A stretch of DNA of 64,000 nucleotides, taken from DRQF01 sp964559135. GTDB taxonomy: Bacteria; Planctomycetota; GCA-002687715; DRQF01. The stretch covers positions 1 through 64,000 of the forward strand of contig CAZLGG010000003.1 in the NCBI GenBank assembly GCA_964559135.1, in the 5' to 3' direction. Below the pieces are notes generated by a model. That model did no database searches and was not told where the DNA came from. It was given only the letters and a program-made list of their open reading frames with translations. The position numbers and the translations under genes are program-made. This document shows positions 35,673 through 43,684 of this stretch, one piece after another. The stretch's first letter is position 1, and every line of letters begins with the position of its first letter.

Positions 35673-36599
35673 ATGGATCGACGCGGATTCGTTCGCGGCC
35701 TCATCGCGGCGCCGATGGTTTTCGGGCTCGGGAAGCTGGGCGTCGGGAGCGAGCTTGGCGGCCAGGACGCGGAGGGCCTCGTCAAGATCGGACTGAAGCG
35801 CATGAAGGAGTTGGGGCTTCCGGGATTGGTGATCGTTCCCCCGAAAGACGAGAATCGCCGCATGGAACTCGGGCGAGGTCTCTTTCGACTCGTGAAGGGC
35901 ATCTCGTCCCCCGAGGCAGACGATTTTGTTGGTCCCAAGTTTCAAGCGGTGGCGCGACGGGGCAAGGCTGTCACTTGGACCTGCGTCATCATCTGTCTCG
36001 AGGAGGAGGAGGCGTGGAAAGAATTCGGTGAGACGTCGCCGCGCATGGTCATCGACGAGAGGGGCAAGGTCCTGAGGAGAATGGATGATCCCCCGGAGTC
36101 CGTGGAGCAGAATCTGGCGAAGAGGCTCATCGATCTCGTCCATGGCGCGAAGATCGAGCATCTCGAGGAACGGGTCGCCCGACTGAAGAAGACACTGCCG
36201 AAGGAGCTGGCCGGCAGCTACGAGGCCTTCCTGCGGGACATGGCCGAAAGGGAGGCTCCACTCTTCTCGGTACCGAGAACCGCTGAGTACAAGAAACTCG
36301 TGGAACGGGCCAAGGCGTACCTCGAGAGGGAGCCCAGGCTCTCGGGCTGGTTCGGCCTGGCCCTCCTGCGAATCACGTCACGAAAGAACACCTATCTCGA
36401 TGCTCTGTTCGACTCACTGCGAAAGGACCGCCTACCCTTGGGGACGTCCATGCCCCGATTCGTGCCGATGGGCTGCCTGTCCTACACGGAGGTCAAGCCG
36501 GGCATGGCGAAACCCAAGGGCGAGGTGATCGCTTGCGGCATGCCGAGTCTCTCCTCGACAGGGGGGCGGTTTTTGCGTTTCGTGGCGAAAGTGAAGTAG
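35673..36599 (+). CDS. Tat-exported protein of unknown function, upstream of MNIO gene
   Basis: The protein has 308 residues. The start at 35673 has GGAG seven bases upstream and opens a twin-arginine signal (MDRRGFVRGLIAAPMVFGLG). The central segment GKAVTWTCVIICLEEEEAW followed by PRMVIDERGKVLRRMDD resembles a thioredoxin-like strand-turn pattern, without a CXXC motif. The C-terminal half has a helix-rich stretch and four Cys in total. It ends three bases before the DUF692 gene, so the two are probably co-transcribed and may work together. No family is recognised. Confidence 0.65.
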   Translation: MDRRGFVRGLIAAPMVFGLGKLGVGSELGGQDAEGLVKIGLKRMKELGLPGLVIVPPKDENRRMELGRGLFRLVKGISSPEADDFVGPKFQAVARRGKAVTWTCVIICLEEEEAWKEFGETSPRMVIDERGKVLRRMDDPPESVEQNLAKRLIDLVHGAKIEHLEERVARLKKTLPKELAGSYEAFLRDMAEREAPLFSVPRTAEYKKLVERAKAYLEREPRLSGWFGLALLRITSRKNTYLDALFDSLRKDRLPLGTSMPRFVPMGCLSYTEVKPGMAKPKGEVIACGMPSLSSTGGRFLRFVAKVK

Positions 36600-36602
36600 T
36601 TC

Positions 36603-37859
36603 ATGGGGCCTCTGGGCGTCGGTTTTTCCTTGCACGCCGACGCCGATTTCTTGGAAGTGACCCGTCCGCTCATCGAGGAGGAGGCGGACTACTTCGAGGT
36701 GGCGCCGGAAATGCTTTGGCGACCGGGGGGCGACCCCTTGGAACCGAATGACTTCTTCGATCTGTTCTTGAACTTGAAGCGTCGTTCGGGACGACCGTTC
36801 ACGGCTCACGGTTTGGCCTTTTCCCTCGGCTCCGATCCCTCGGAACGCTGTGAGCAAGTCCGGTTCGATCGCTGGTTGCGCGGCCTGGACCTCTGCCACG
36901 CGGCGTTCGATTTTCGATGGTTCTCGGACCATCTGGGGTGGGTGTTTGCCGAGGGGCTGAATCCCGTCTTCCCGCTTCCGCTCCCGATGACCGCGGAGGC
37001 GGTGGAGAGGGTGGTCGCCCGTCTCGATCGGATCGCCGAGATCGTCCCCGTCGTGGCTTTCGAAAACGGCGCGGACGCATTTCGTTTGGGCCCGCCCGGC
37101 CTCGAGGCCCCGTTCTGGAACGCCATCACGGGGCATGCGGGCGCGCAAATGCTCCTCGATCTGCACAACCTTTACACGGAGTCGGTCAATCTCGGCTTCG
37201 ATCCCGAGGAGGTGCTCCGGCAGCTCGACCTCTCTCGGGTCATCCAGATCCATTTGAGCGGGGGCAGTCTGAGCGATGGGGACTGGATGCACTCCGGCCG
37301 CCAATTCCGCTTGGACAGTCACGACAACGCCGTGCCCGAGGACGTTTGGCGGCTCTATGAATCGGTGCTTCCCCACTGCCACGGTTTGAGGGGCGTGGTG
37401 GTGGAGCGCCTCAATGGGACGGTCCATTCCGCCGAGGACGTGGACGAACTCCGGCAGGAGATGGGGAGGGCCCGGGCTCTTCTGCAGGCGCGCGACCTTG
37501 CGGCTCCCCGTTCGCTCGGTCCTTCCTCGCCTCTCCCCGCGGGCGGGAGCCTCTCGGGGCTCCAACGGCACCTCGTCCGGCACATCGCGGACAGCGATTC
37601 CTTCCCCAACCTCGACCTCCGGGCCTATCCCGAGCTTCGTCACGTCGACCCCGAGGGCTACCGCCTGACGACCCTCATCGTGCGCAAGCTTCGCTTCGAG
37701 CGGCTCTGCCTGGCGCATGGAGACGTGGCCAGAGCCTTCGAGACCGAACCGGCGGCGCTCCTCGATCTCTACGAGCGCTTCGCCCACGATGTGCCGCCCC
37801 ATGCCGTCTTCCCCTCCGACGACGCCCGAGCCTGGCAGGACTGGCGCGCGTCCCCTTGA
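36603..37859 (+). CDS. DUF692 / MNIO-type multinuclear iron oxidase with extra C-terminal domain
   Basis: The protein has 418 residues. Residues 1-290 form the TIM-barrel DUF692 domain: GFSLHADADFLEVT, YFEVAPE, TAHGLAFSLGS (H69), WFSDHLGW, VAFENGA (E153), LLDLHNLYTES (D186, H188, N189), IQIHLSGGS (H217), LDSHDNAVPEDVW (D238, H240) and VVVERL (E268). The iron ligands known from MbnB-like enzymes are therefore kept. Residues 315-418 are a separate helical domain (LQRHLVRHIADSD, LDLYERFAHDVPPHAVFP) that could act like the partner protein usually encoded beside these enzymes. The family oxidises Cys in peptide precursors; no precursor peptide was found here. Confidence 0.85.
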   Translation: MGPLGVGFSLHADADFLEVTRPLIEEEADYFEVAPEMLWRPGGDPLEPNDFFDLFLNLKRRSGRPFTAHGLAFSLGSDPSERCEQVRFDRWLRGLDLCHAAFDFRWFSDHLGWVFAEGLNPVFPLPLPMTAEAVERVVARLDRIAEIVPVVAFENGADAFRLGPPGLEAPFWNAITGHAGAQMLLDLHNLYTESVNLGFDPEEVLRQLDLSRVIQIHLSGGSLSDGDWMHSGRQFRLDSHDNAVPEDVWRLYESVLPHCHGLRGVVVERLNGTVHSAEDVDELRQEMGRARALLQARDLAAPRSLGPSSPLPAGGSLSGLQRHLVRHIADSDSFPNLDLRAYPELRHVDPEGYRLTTLIVRKLRFERLCLAHGDVARAFETEPAALLDLYERFAHDVPPHAVFPSDDARAWQDWRASP

Positions 37860-37900
37860 CTTCGCTCCCCGAAGCCGTCACTATTCCGGCACGTAACCCA

Positions 37901-37972
<72 letters not shown>

Positions 37973-38008
37973 CTCGAATCGTCAGCCCCCCCACCGGCTC
38001 TCATCTCT

Positions 38009-38060
38009 GGAGCGGTTTCGTGTCCACCTGAGAGGGATCGGCATGTGCAGAAACCGCTCC
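38009..38060. repeat. 11-base perfect inverted repeat after tRNA-Gly(CCC)
   Basis: GGAGCGGTTTC (38009-38019) is matched by GAAACCGCTCC (38050-38060), with a 30-base spacer. There is no T-run, so it is not a standard terminator. It sits between the tRNA and the ZU5-like lipoprotein gene and could be a transcript-end or leader hairpin. Confidence 0.5.
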
Positions 38061-38134
38061 GGTCGTCCACCCCGCGCCCGTCGTCCTTCCTGATTTCTAA
38101 ACCTGGTATGCTGGGAGGACGGGGGAAATTCCGA

Positions 38135-39031
38135 ATGAGGATGGAGATGCCCATGTTCAATGCGAAGAGTGTCATTCTTCTCTTCATCGTCGGGGCGGTC
38201 ATCGGTGCGGCGTCCTGCCGTGAAATGCTCGATCAGTTTCATTTCGGTTCGGTGCAGACACGCCCCAGCCCGATCGGTGTGCAAGGAGGGCAGGTGTCCT
38301 CCGATCAGGGGCTCTTGACGATCGATTTTCCCGCCGGGGCCTTCTCGACGACCACTCTGATCGGTGTCTCCCGTCTCTCGGCCGCTCAACTGTCCGGACC
38401 GGTCGAAACTCTGAATCCTGTGGCCGGCTGGGACGTTGCGCCCACGGGGGCTCAGCTCAATCTTCCCGCGACCGTCACCATACATCTCGATCTTCCGTCC
38501 GGGAGTTCGACGGGGAACCTGTCGGTGGAATTGCCTCGCGTCGTGGTCTTGCGGAACGGAACGATCGAATTTGCGAGCATGACGACTGTCGAGGCCCACA
38601 TCGCTCAAGGATCGATGACCGTGACGACGGAGATCTTGCAATTGGGGCGGATCGTCGTGGTCAATCCCGGTGCCGGAGGTGTCCAGATCGGTTTCCAATA
38701 CCCCACGACGATCTCCGCGTTCGGGCCGGTCCCGATCGACGCAACATTCCACCACGTGGGGGGAATCACGGATGTGGTGTGGTCGGCCTCGTCCACGGGG
38801 AATCTCGAGATCTCTCCCTTCGACGGGATGTTCGGTCCTCCCGGTATCATCTTCGATCCCCTGGGCGGCGCCCAGCTGGTTGAAGATTCCTTCGACATGG
38901 ACTGTGGACCGAACGGTGGAGGTGGCTCGTTTTCCGTGACGCTGAGCATGAGCCATGCACACCCTCAGAACGGGACTCCTCAGGGAATCACTGTGTTTCG
39001 TCTCCTGGATTCCCTTTCCTGCTCGGAATGA
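38135..39031 (+). CDS. Lipoprotein with ZU5-like domain
   Basis: The protein has about 298 residues. Four in-frame ATGs (38135, 38141, 38147, 38153) could start it; 38135 follows GGGGGA at eight bases and 38153 follows GGAG at six. A signal peptide (FNAKSVILLFIVGAVIGA) ends in a lipobox with Cys in AASC. Residues 55-110 (GGQVSSDQGLLTIDFPAGAFSTTTLIGVSRL) resemble a ZU5 domain, then strands continue to a DCGPNGGGGSF loop and the end VFRLLDSLSCSE. No enzyme motif is seen. It follows the tRNA-Gly(CCC) region. Confidence 0.7.
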   Translation: MRMEMPMFNAKSVILLFIVGAVIGAASCREMLDQFHFGSVQTRPSPIGVQGGQVSSDQGLLTIDFPAGAFSTTTLIGVSRLSAAQLSGPVETLNPVAGWDVAPTGAQLNLPATVTIHLDLPSGSSTGNLSVELPRVVVLRNGTIEFASMTTVEAHIAQGSMTVTTEILQLGRIVVVNPGAGGVQIGFQYPTTISAFGPVPIDATFHHVGGITDVVWSASSTGNLEISPFDGMFGPPGIIFDPLGGAQLVEDSFDMDCGPNGGGGSFSVTLSMSHAHPQNGTPQGITVFRLLDSLSCSE

Positions 39032-39224
39032 TCGCATCCACCAATCCAGCACGGACTCGAGGCCGCGCTTGGCGCCGTGATTCTCAATTCGCTCTGGCGT
39101 TTTTCCTTTATGCCCGGGCCATGAGGTCGCGCGGCATTCTCCGCTGAAGAGCTGAGGATGGTCTCGGAGTCCTGGAGCGCACTCTGGATTTCTTGCTCCC
39201 ACCGGGGCCCTTGGGGAGTGTAGA

Positions 39225-41075
39225 ATGACCGGGTTCATGGAGACGCCCGTCATGCTGAAATCCCCGATTCTGATTCTTCTCACAGCCCTCCCCCTTCTCG
39301 CTCAGAACGGGACATCGGTCGGTCTCGGCGGCGGGGGGGCGCTGCCGGCGACGCCCGGTCCGTGTCTGAGTCCCATCGACCATGCACGGGTCACGGCGAA
39401 TCTGGCCTCCTACCAGGCGGCGCAGCCGGAAATCGCCGGGACCGCCACGTTGCCTCAGGCGCTCAGCTACTATCCCCTCGCGGCCATTTTCCGTGAGGAC
39501 ATGGCGATCTCCAACTACGTCGATCTGGATGGGGACGTCGGCAGCATTCTCGACTACGACTGTGGCACGAAGACCTTCGATGGACACGACGCATCGGATG
39601 CGCTCATTCGCACCTTCGATGAGCAGGTCATCGGGGTGCCGGTGTTTGCCGTCGCCGACGGGGTCGTGGTGGGAACCCACGACGGCGAGCCGGACATGAA
39701 TACGCAGGCGCTCGGGCAGGCGGCGAATTTCGTGATGATCGACCACGGGGGGCGAGTGGCCTTCTATTGGCACCTAAAGATGGGGAGCGTTCTCGTCACT
39801 CCCGGTCAGCAGGTGCTCGAGGGACAGGAGATCGGTCGTTGTGGCGCCAGCGGGAACACCTTTGTTCCGGCCCTCCATTTTGCCTTCACGGAGAACGGCG
39901 TTCCCATCGAGCCCTTCAAGGGGAGTTGCAACACCCAGCCCAGTTTTTGGATGCAGCAACCACCGGTCCCGACGCAGACCGTCCTCTACGATGTTGCCGT
40001 CAGCCGCACGGTGCCCAATCCGGGCGTTCCCTTCTCACTTCCCCGGGACGGAGAGATCGCCCTGTCTGATCCGGTGGTCTACATCTGGATGCATCTGGCT
40101 GATCTTCCCGCCAACACCACATGGCGCTTTCTCTTCGATCAACCCAATGGCACCCTCGACTTCGACTCCGGTGTCGGGAATTTCAACAACCCGCAGTGGG
40201 GCTCGGCATGGTTTTGGTTCAACTGGAACGTGCCGAACATGCATGTCATCACGGGGACTTGGACCGTACGTGTGGAGATCAACGGTGTGCAGGTCGCGGC
40301 CTTGCCGTTCGAGGTCGTGACCACGCCCACGCCGGGACTCAACCATCCACCGGAAGCCGTCACGGTGACGATGGAACCCGGCGAGCCAAGCGTGAATGAC
40401 ACGCTGAGATGCCGCGTCACGTCGTCGAACCTCCTGGACGACCTCGATTTCGATGTGGTGTCCCATCGTTTCCTGTGGCGTGTCAACGGGGTCGTCGTTC
40501 GGGACGAGACCGTTGCGGCGCGGGCCGATCTGTTGCCCCGAAGCCTCTTCGGTGTCGGCGATGTGGTCACCTGCGTCGTGACGCCCAGTGACGGGACGGC
40601 GACAGGGGCACCCGATACCGCGTCGGTCACCATTTCGGCGGGTTTCCCGGGAAGCGGCGACGATTTGGAACTGCGGTCCGGGGTGGACGCATTGCCGTCT
40701 CTGAGACCCCATGTGGTGGATCTGCAGACGAGTGACCCTCTCCTCCTGCGGATCTTTTCTCCCCAGGGACAGCAGGTCGGGCGCCCCCCTGTCCTGCTCG
40801 GACAGCTCTTTGCGACCGGGTCCCCACCGACCTCGCCCACCGGATTTCCCGAGTTCCACCTTTCACCGTTCCAACCCCTCTTCGTGCTTTTCGACGGCAA
40901 CGTGGCGACACCCATCGGCCCCATCCTGCTGCCCTCGGGGGGACTGGATCTCCTCTTCAGTATCCCCCCTGGTCTGGCAGGAAACAGCCTCATGATTCAG
41001 GCGCTGACGGTCACCAACACGGCAAACAATGGTTTCTTTGCCGCCAGCAACGCCAAGGAGCTCCGGTTCCTCTGA
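39225..41075 (+). CDS. Exported M23-like (LytM) protein with Ig-like domains and C-terminal tail module
   Basis: The protein has 616 residues; an internal start at 39252 would give a tighter signal peptide (MLKSPILILLTALPLLAQ). The M23-like domain (about residues 95-245) has the zinc HxxxD in FDGHDASD, then PVFAVADGVVVGTHDG, VMIDHGGRVAFYWHLKMGSVLV and PALHFAFTENG. In active M23 peptidases the last motif is HxH; here the first His is Ala. Residues 245-475 form Ig/PKD-like strands, and the end (residues 480-616) is the beta tail seen in other exported proteins here, finishing ASNAKELRFL. It may be a wall-binding rather than a cutting enzyme. Confidence 0.78.
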   Translation: MTGFMETPVMLKSPILILLTALPLLAQNGTSVGLGGGGALPATPGPCLSPIDHARVTANLASYQAAQPEIAGTATLPQALSYYPLAAIFREDMAISNYVDLDGDVGSILDYDCGTKTFDGHDASDALIRTFDEQVIGVPVFAVADGVVVGTHDGEPDMNTQALGQAANFVMIDHGGRVAFYWHLKMGSVLVTPGQQVLEGQEIGRCGASGNTFVPALHFAFTENGVPIEPFKGSCNTQPSFWMQQPPVPTQTVLYDVAVSRTVPNPGVPFSLPRDGEIALSDPVVYIWMHLADLPANTTWRFLFDQPNGTLDFDSGVGNFNNPQWGSAWFWFNWNVPNMHVITGTWTVRVEINGVQVAALPFEVVTTPTPGLNHPPEAVTVTMEPGEPSVNDTLRCRVTSSNLLDDLDFDVVSHRFLWRVNGVVVRDETVAARADLLPRSLFGVGDVVTCVVTPSDGTATGAPDTASVTISAGFPGSGDDLELRSGVDALPSLRPHVVDLQTSDPLLLRIFSPQGQQVGRPPVLLGQLFATGSPPTSPTGFPEFHLSPFQPLFVLFDGNVATPIGPILLPSGGLDLLFSIPPGLAGNSLMIQALTVTNTANNGFFAASNAKELRFL

Positions 41076-41210
41076 AGGGCCGCGCGCGGTTTCGTGTGCG
41101 TCGAAGAGTCCATGAGGAACACGTTTGAGAGGAACGACCGCGCGGGACACAATGCGTCGTGCCGTCGTCCTCGGCACGACGACCCCGGCTCTGAACCACG
41201 GAGGAACCTC

Positions 41211-41771
41211 ATGCAGTGCATTCGAATCGGACTCGTTTTGGCCGTTGCAATTCTCGTTGGATCGTGCGGAGGCAAGTCGGAGAACGGGAAGGAGGACTTG
41301 GCGGTCAAGTCGGTCGATCTCCCCGGTGTGCAGAGGGCCCATGAGGCCGAGGGCTTCCTGCTGACCGCTCAGCCGGACACGGTGGGCTTCCAGGAGGCGA
41401 AGAAGAAGTACGGCGTGAAAACCGTCATCAACCTTCGCATGCCCGAGGAGACGCCCAAGTTCAAGGAACCCGAGCTCGTCAAGGGGTTGGGTCTCGACTA
41501 CGTTGCGATTCCGTTCAAGGGACCGGATACCCTCAAGGACGAGGTTTTCGATCGGGCGCGCCAAGTGTTGAAAGACGCGGGAAAACGCCCGGTTTTGATG
41601 CACTGCAAATCCGGCAACCGCGTGGGCGCCATCTGGTATGCCTACCGGGTGTTGGACGAAGGCATCGAGCCGGACGTCGCCATGAAGGAAGCGAAGGCCG
41701 TGGGGCTGCGTAAGGCCGGCCACATCCAGAAGGCGGAAGAATACGTCAAGAAGATGTCCATGAAAAAGTGA
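41211..41771 (+). CDS. Lipoprotein with tyrosine-phosphatase-like domain
   Basis: The protein has 186 residues. The start at 41211 has GGAGG six bases upstream. A lipobox (VAILVGSC) precedes a phosphatase-like fold: FLLTAQPDTVGF, VKTVINLRMPEE, LDYVAIPFKGPD, and the P-loop VLMHCKSGNRVGAIW. The P-loop is CX4R, not CX5R, as in the DUF442/Blh family rather than classical protein tyrosine phosphatases. The C-terminal helices (AMKEAKAVGLRKAGHIQKAEEYV) fit the fold. An envelope substrate is inferred from the lipoprotein signal. Confidence 0.8.
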   Translation: MQCIRIGLVLAVAILVGSCGGKSENGKEDLAVKSVDLPGVQRAHEAEGFLLTAQPDTVGFQEAKKKYGVKTVINLRMPEETPKFKEPELVKGLGLDYVAIPFKGPDTLKDEVFDRARQVLKDAGKRPVLMHCKSGNRVGAIWYAYRVLDEGIEPDVAMKEAKAVGLRKAGHIQKAEEYVKKMSMKK

Positions 41772-41865
41772 GGTGGACGCCATGTCCGCCCTCGTGGCGG
41801 GCAGACGCGGCGACGCAGGAGGCACCTTCGTGGTAGGCTCACGCCGATCACGGAGGAACGCCGAC

Positions 41866-43608
41866 ATGGACTCGACCCTCACTGCATGCCCCTCGGCGCT
41901 TGACGCGCCCACGGGAAGTGCCGCACCTTGGCGAGGCGCGGTCGTCCGAGTGTTGCTTTTTCTCCTGTTGGGCGTGATCCCGGCCGTGGGACAGGTGCGC
42001 AAGGATGGGACCGTCGACTGGAACCGTTACTACTCCAGCGGAGAGTCCCGGGCCATCATGGCCACGTGGTGCGAAGCGAAACCCGATCTGGCGCGGCTCG
42101 TGAGCATCGGGAAGAGCTATCTGGGCTGTGATCTTTGGGTGATCGAGATCACGGATCGGCGAACGGGGCGCGCCGAGGAGAAACCGGCCCTCTACGTGGA
42201 CGGGAACATCCACTCCGGGGAGCTGACCAGCGGCGCCTTGGCCCTGTATTTCGCGGGGTACCTCATCCATTCCCACGGCCGCGATCCGCGGGTGACGAAG
42301 CTCCTCCAAACCCACACCTTCTACGTCCGGCCCAAGTTCAACCCGGATGGGGCCGACGCGACCTTGCTGCGGAACATCGCCTTGCGAAGCTCCGTGCGCC
42401 CGGTCGACAACGACGGGGACGGCATCGCGGACGAGGATCCGGCGGAGGACATAGACGGCGACGGCTTCATCAGTCTCATGCGGATCGCTGATCCGAAGGG
42501 GGATCGGGTAGCCAGCCCCGAAGACCCCCGCATCCTCGTGCGTCGGAAGAAGACCGATAAGGAGGGGCCCTTCTACCGTGTCTTTCGGGAGGGGATCGAC
42601 AACGACGGCGACGGCAGGCTGAACGAGGACGGCCTGGGTGGGCTCGATCTGAACAGGAATTTTCCGCGCAACTGGGCTTTGCCTTTCCGCCAACCGGGCG
42701 CGGGGCCCTTTCCGCTGTCGGAACCCGAAACCCACGCCACGGTGCGGTTCATCGTCGACCATCCCAACATCACGGGAATCGTGCACAACCACACTTCCGG
42801 AGGATTCGTCTTTCGCCTTCCCTCTGCCAGTGACCCGGCGGCCTTCGACAAGGAGGACCTGGGCACCATCGCGACGTTCGCGAAGAAGTTCACCGCGTTG
42901 ACGGGCCGGCCCGTGCGACCGAGTTCGACGCATCCGACCCGGCATCGCTACGGAACCCTCATCAGTTGGGCCTACTGGGACAGGGGGATCATCGGTTGGG
43001 TGCCGGAGCTGTGGCCCGGCATCGGCAAGAGCCGGTTGGACGCCCTGCGGTACCAGGACGAGCATCTGGCGGGCAGAGACTTCACACCCTGGAAGCCCTT
43101 CGATCATCCAACGCTCGGAAGGGTCGAGATTGGGGGGCTTCGCACCCGTTTCCTCGTGCAAAACCCACCCCCCGAACTCCTCGAGAAGGAATGCGCCGTG
43201 CACGTTCCGTGGCTGCTCTATCTCGCCGAGCAGGCACCGAGGCTGAAACTCGAGGACGTACGGAGCGCGCGTCGAGAGGATGGGGCGATCATCCTCACCG
43301 CAACCGTGCGCAACACCGGGTTTTTGCCCACGCATCTGACGCGGCGGGGATTTCTCTCGAAGGTCCAACGGCCCGTGGCGGGGAGGATCGAGATGGAGGG
43401 GGCCGATCTCATCGAGGGATCACGACGTCAGGACCTCGGACACCTGGCCGGCCAAAGAGCGCTCGAAGGCATGCCGAAGGAAAGAGCGAAAATGTTGCGC
43501 TGGGTGGTGCGACCCACCCCTGCGGGAGGGACGGCCACGATCGTCGTATCCTCCGACACGGGAGGAACGGTGCGTTCGAAGCCCATCGCTCTGGCCCACG
43601 ACGATTGA
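41866..43608 (+). CDS. Exported M14 zinc carboxypeptidase with inserted Ca-binding loops
   Basis: The protein has 580 residues. The start at 41866 follows GGAGG at nine bases; a hydrophobic stretch (VVRVLLFLLLGVIPAVGQ) after about 25 residues suggests export. The zinc motif HxxE is in GNIHSGELTSG, the substrate motif in LDLNRNFP, the third zinc His in GIVHNHTSGG, and the catalytic Glu in GWVPELWP. Between the HxxE and RNFP motifs lie three Ca-type loops: DNDGDGIADED, DIDGDGFISL and DNDGDGRLNED. The C-terminal 130 residues are beta-rich. It likely trims C-terminal residues from peptides outside the cytoplasm. Confidence 0.85.
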   Translation: MDSTLTACPSALDAPTGSAAPWRGAVVRVLLFLLLGVIPAVGQVRKDGTVDWNRYYSSGESRAIMATWCEAKPDLARLVSIGKSYLGCDLWVIEITDRRTGRAEEKPALYVDGNIHSGELTSGALALYFAGYLIHSHGRDPRVTKLLQTHTFYVRPKFNPDGADATLLRNIALRSSVRPVDNDGDGIADEDPAEDIDGDGFISLMRIADPKGDRVASPEDPRILVRRKKTDKEGPFYRVFREGIDNDGDGRLNEDGLGGLDLNRNFPRNWALPFRQPGAGPFPLSEPETHATVRFIVDHPNITGIVHNHTSGGFVFRLPSASDPAAFDKEDLGTIATFAKKFTALTGRPVRPSSTHPTRHRYGTLISWAYWDRGIIGWVPELWPGIGKSRLDALRYQDEHLAGRDFTPWKPFDHPTLGRVEIGGLRTRFLVQNPPPELLEKECAVHVPWLLYLAEQAPRLKLEDVRSARREDGAIILTATVRNTGFLPTHLTRRGFLSKVQRPVAGRIEMEGADLIEGSRRQDLGHLAGQRALEGMPKERAKMLRWVVRPTPAGGTATIVVSSDTGGTVRSKPIALAHDD

Positions 43609-43684
43609 GCCCGCGGACCCCTGCGGCGGTCCTGTGGGCGGGCCCTGCTAAGCTTTCCTCGTTCCGAGGAGAGACCTGTCCAGG

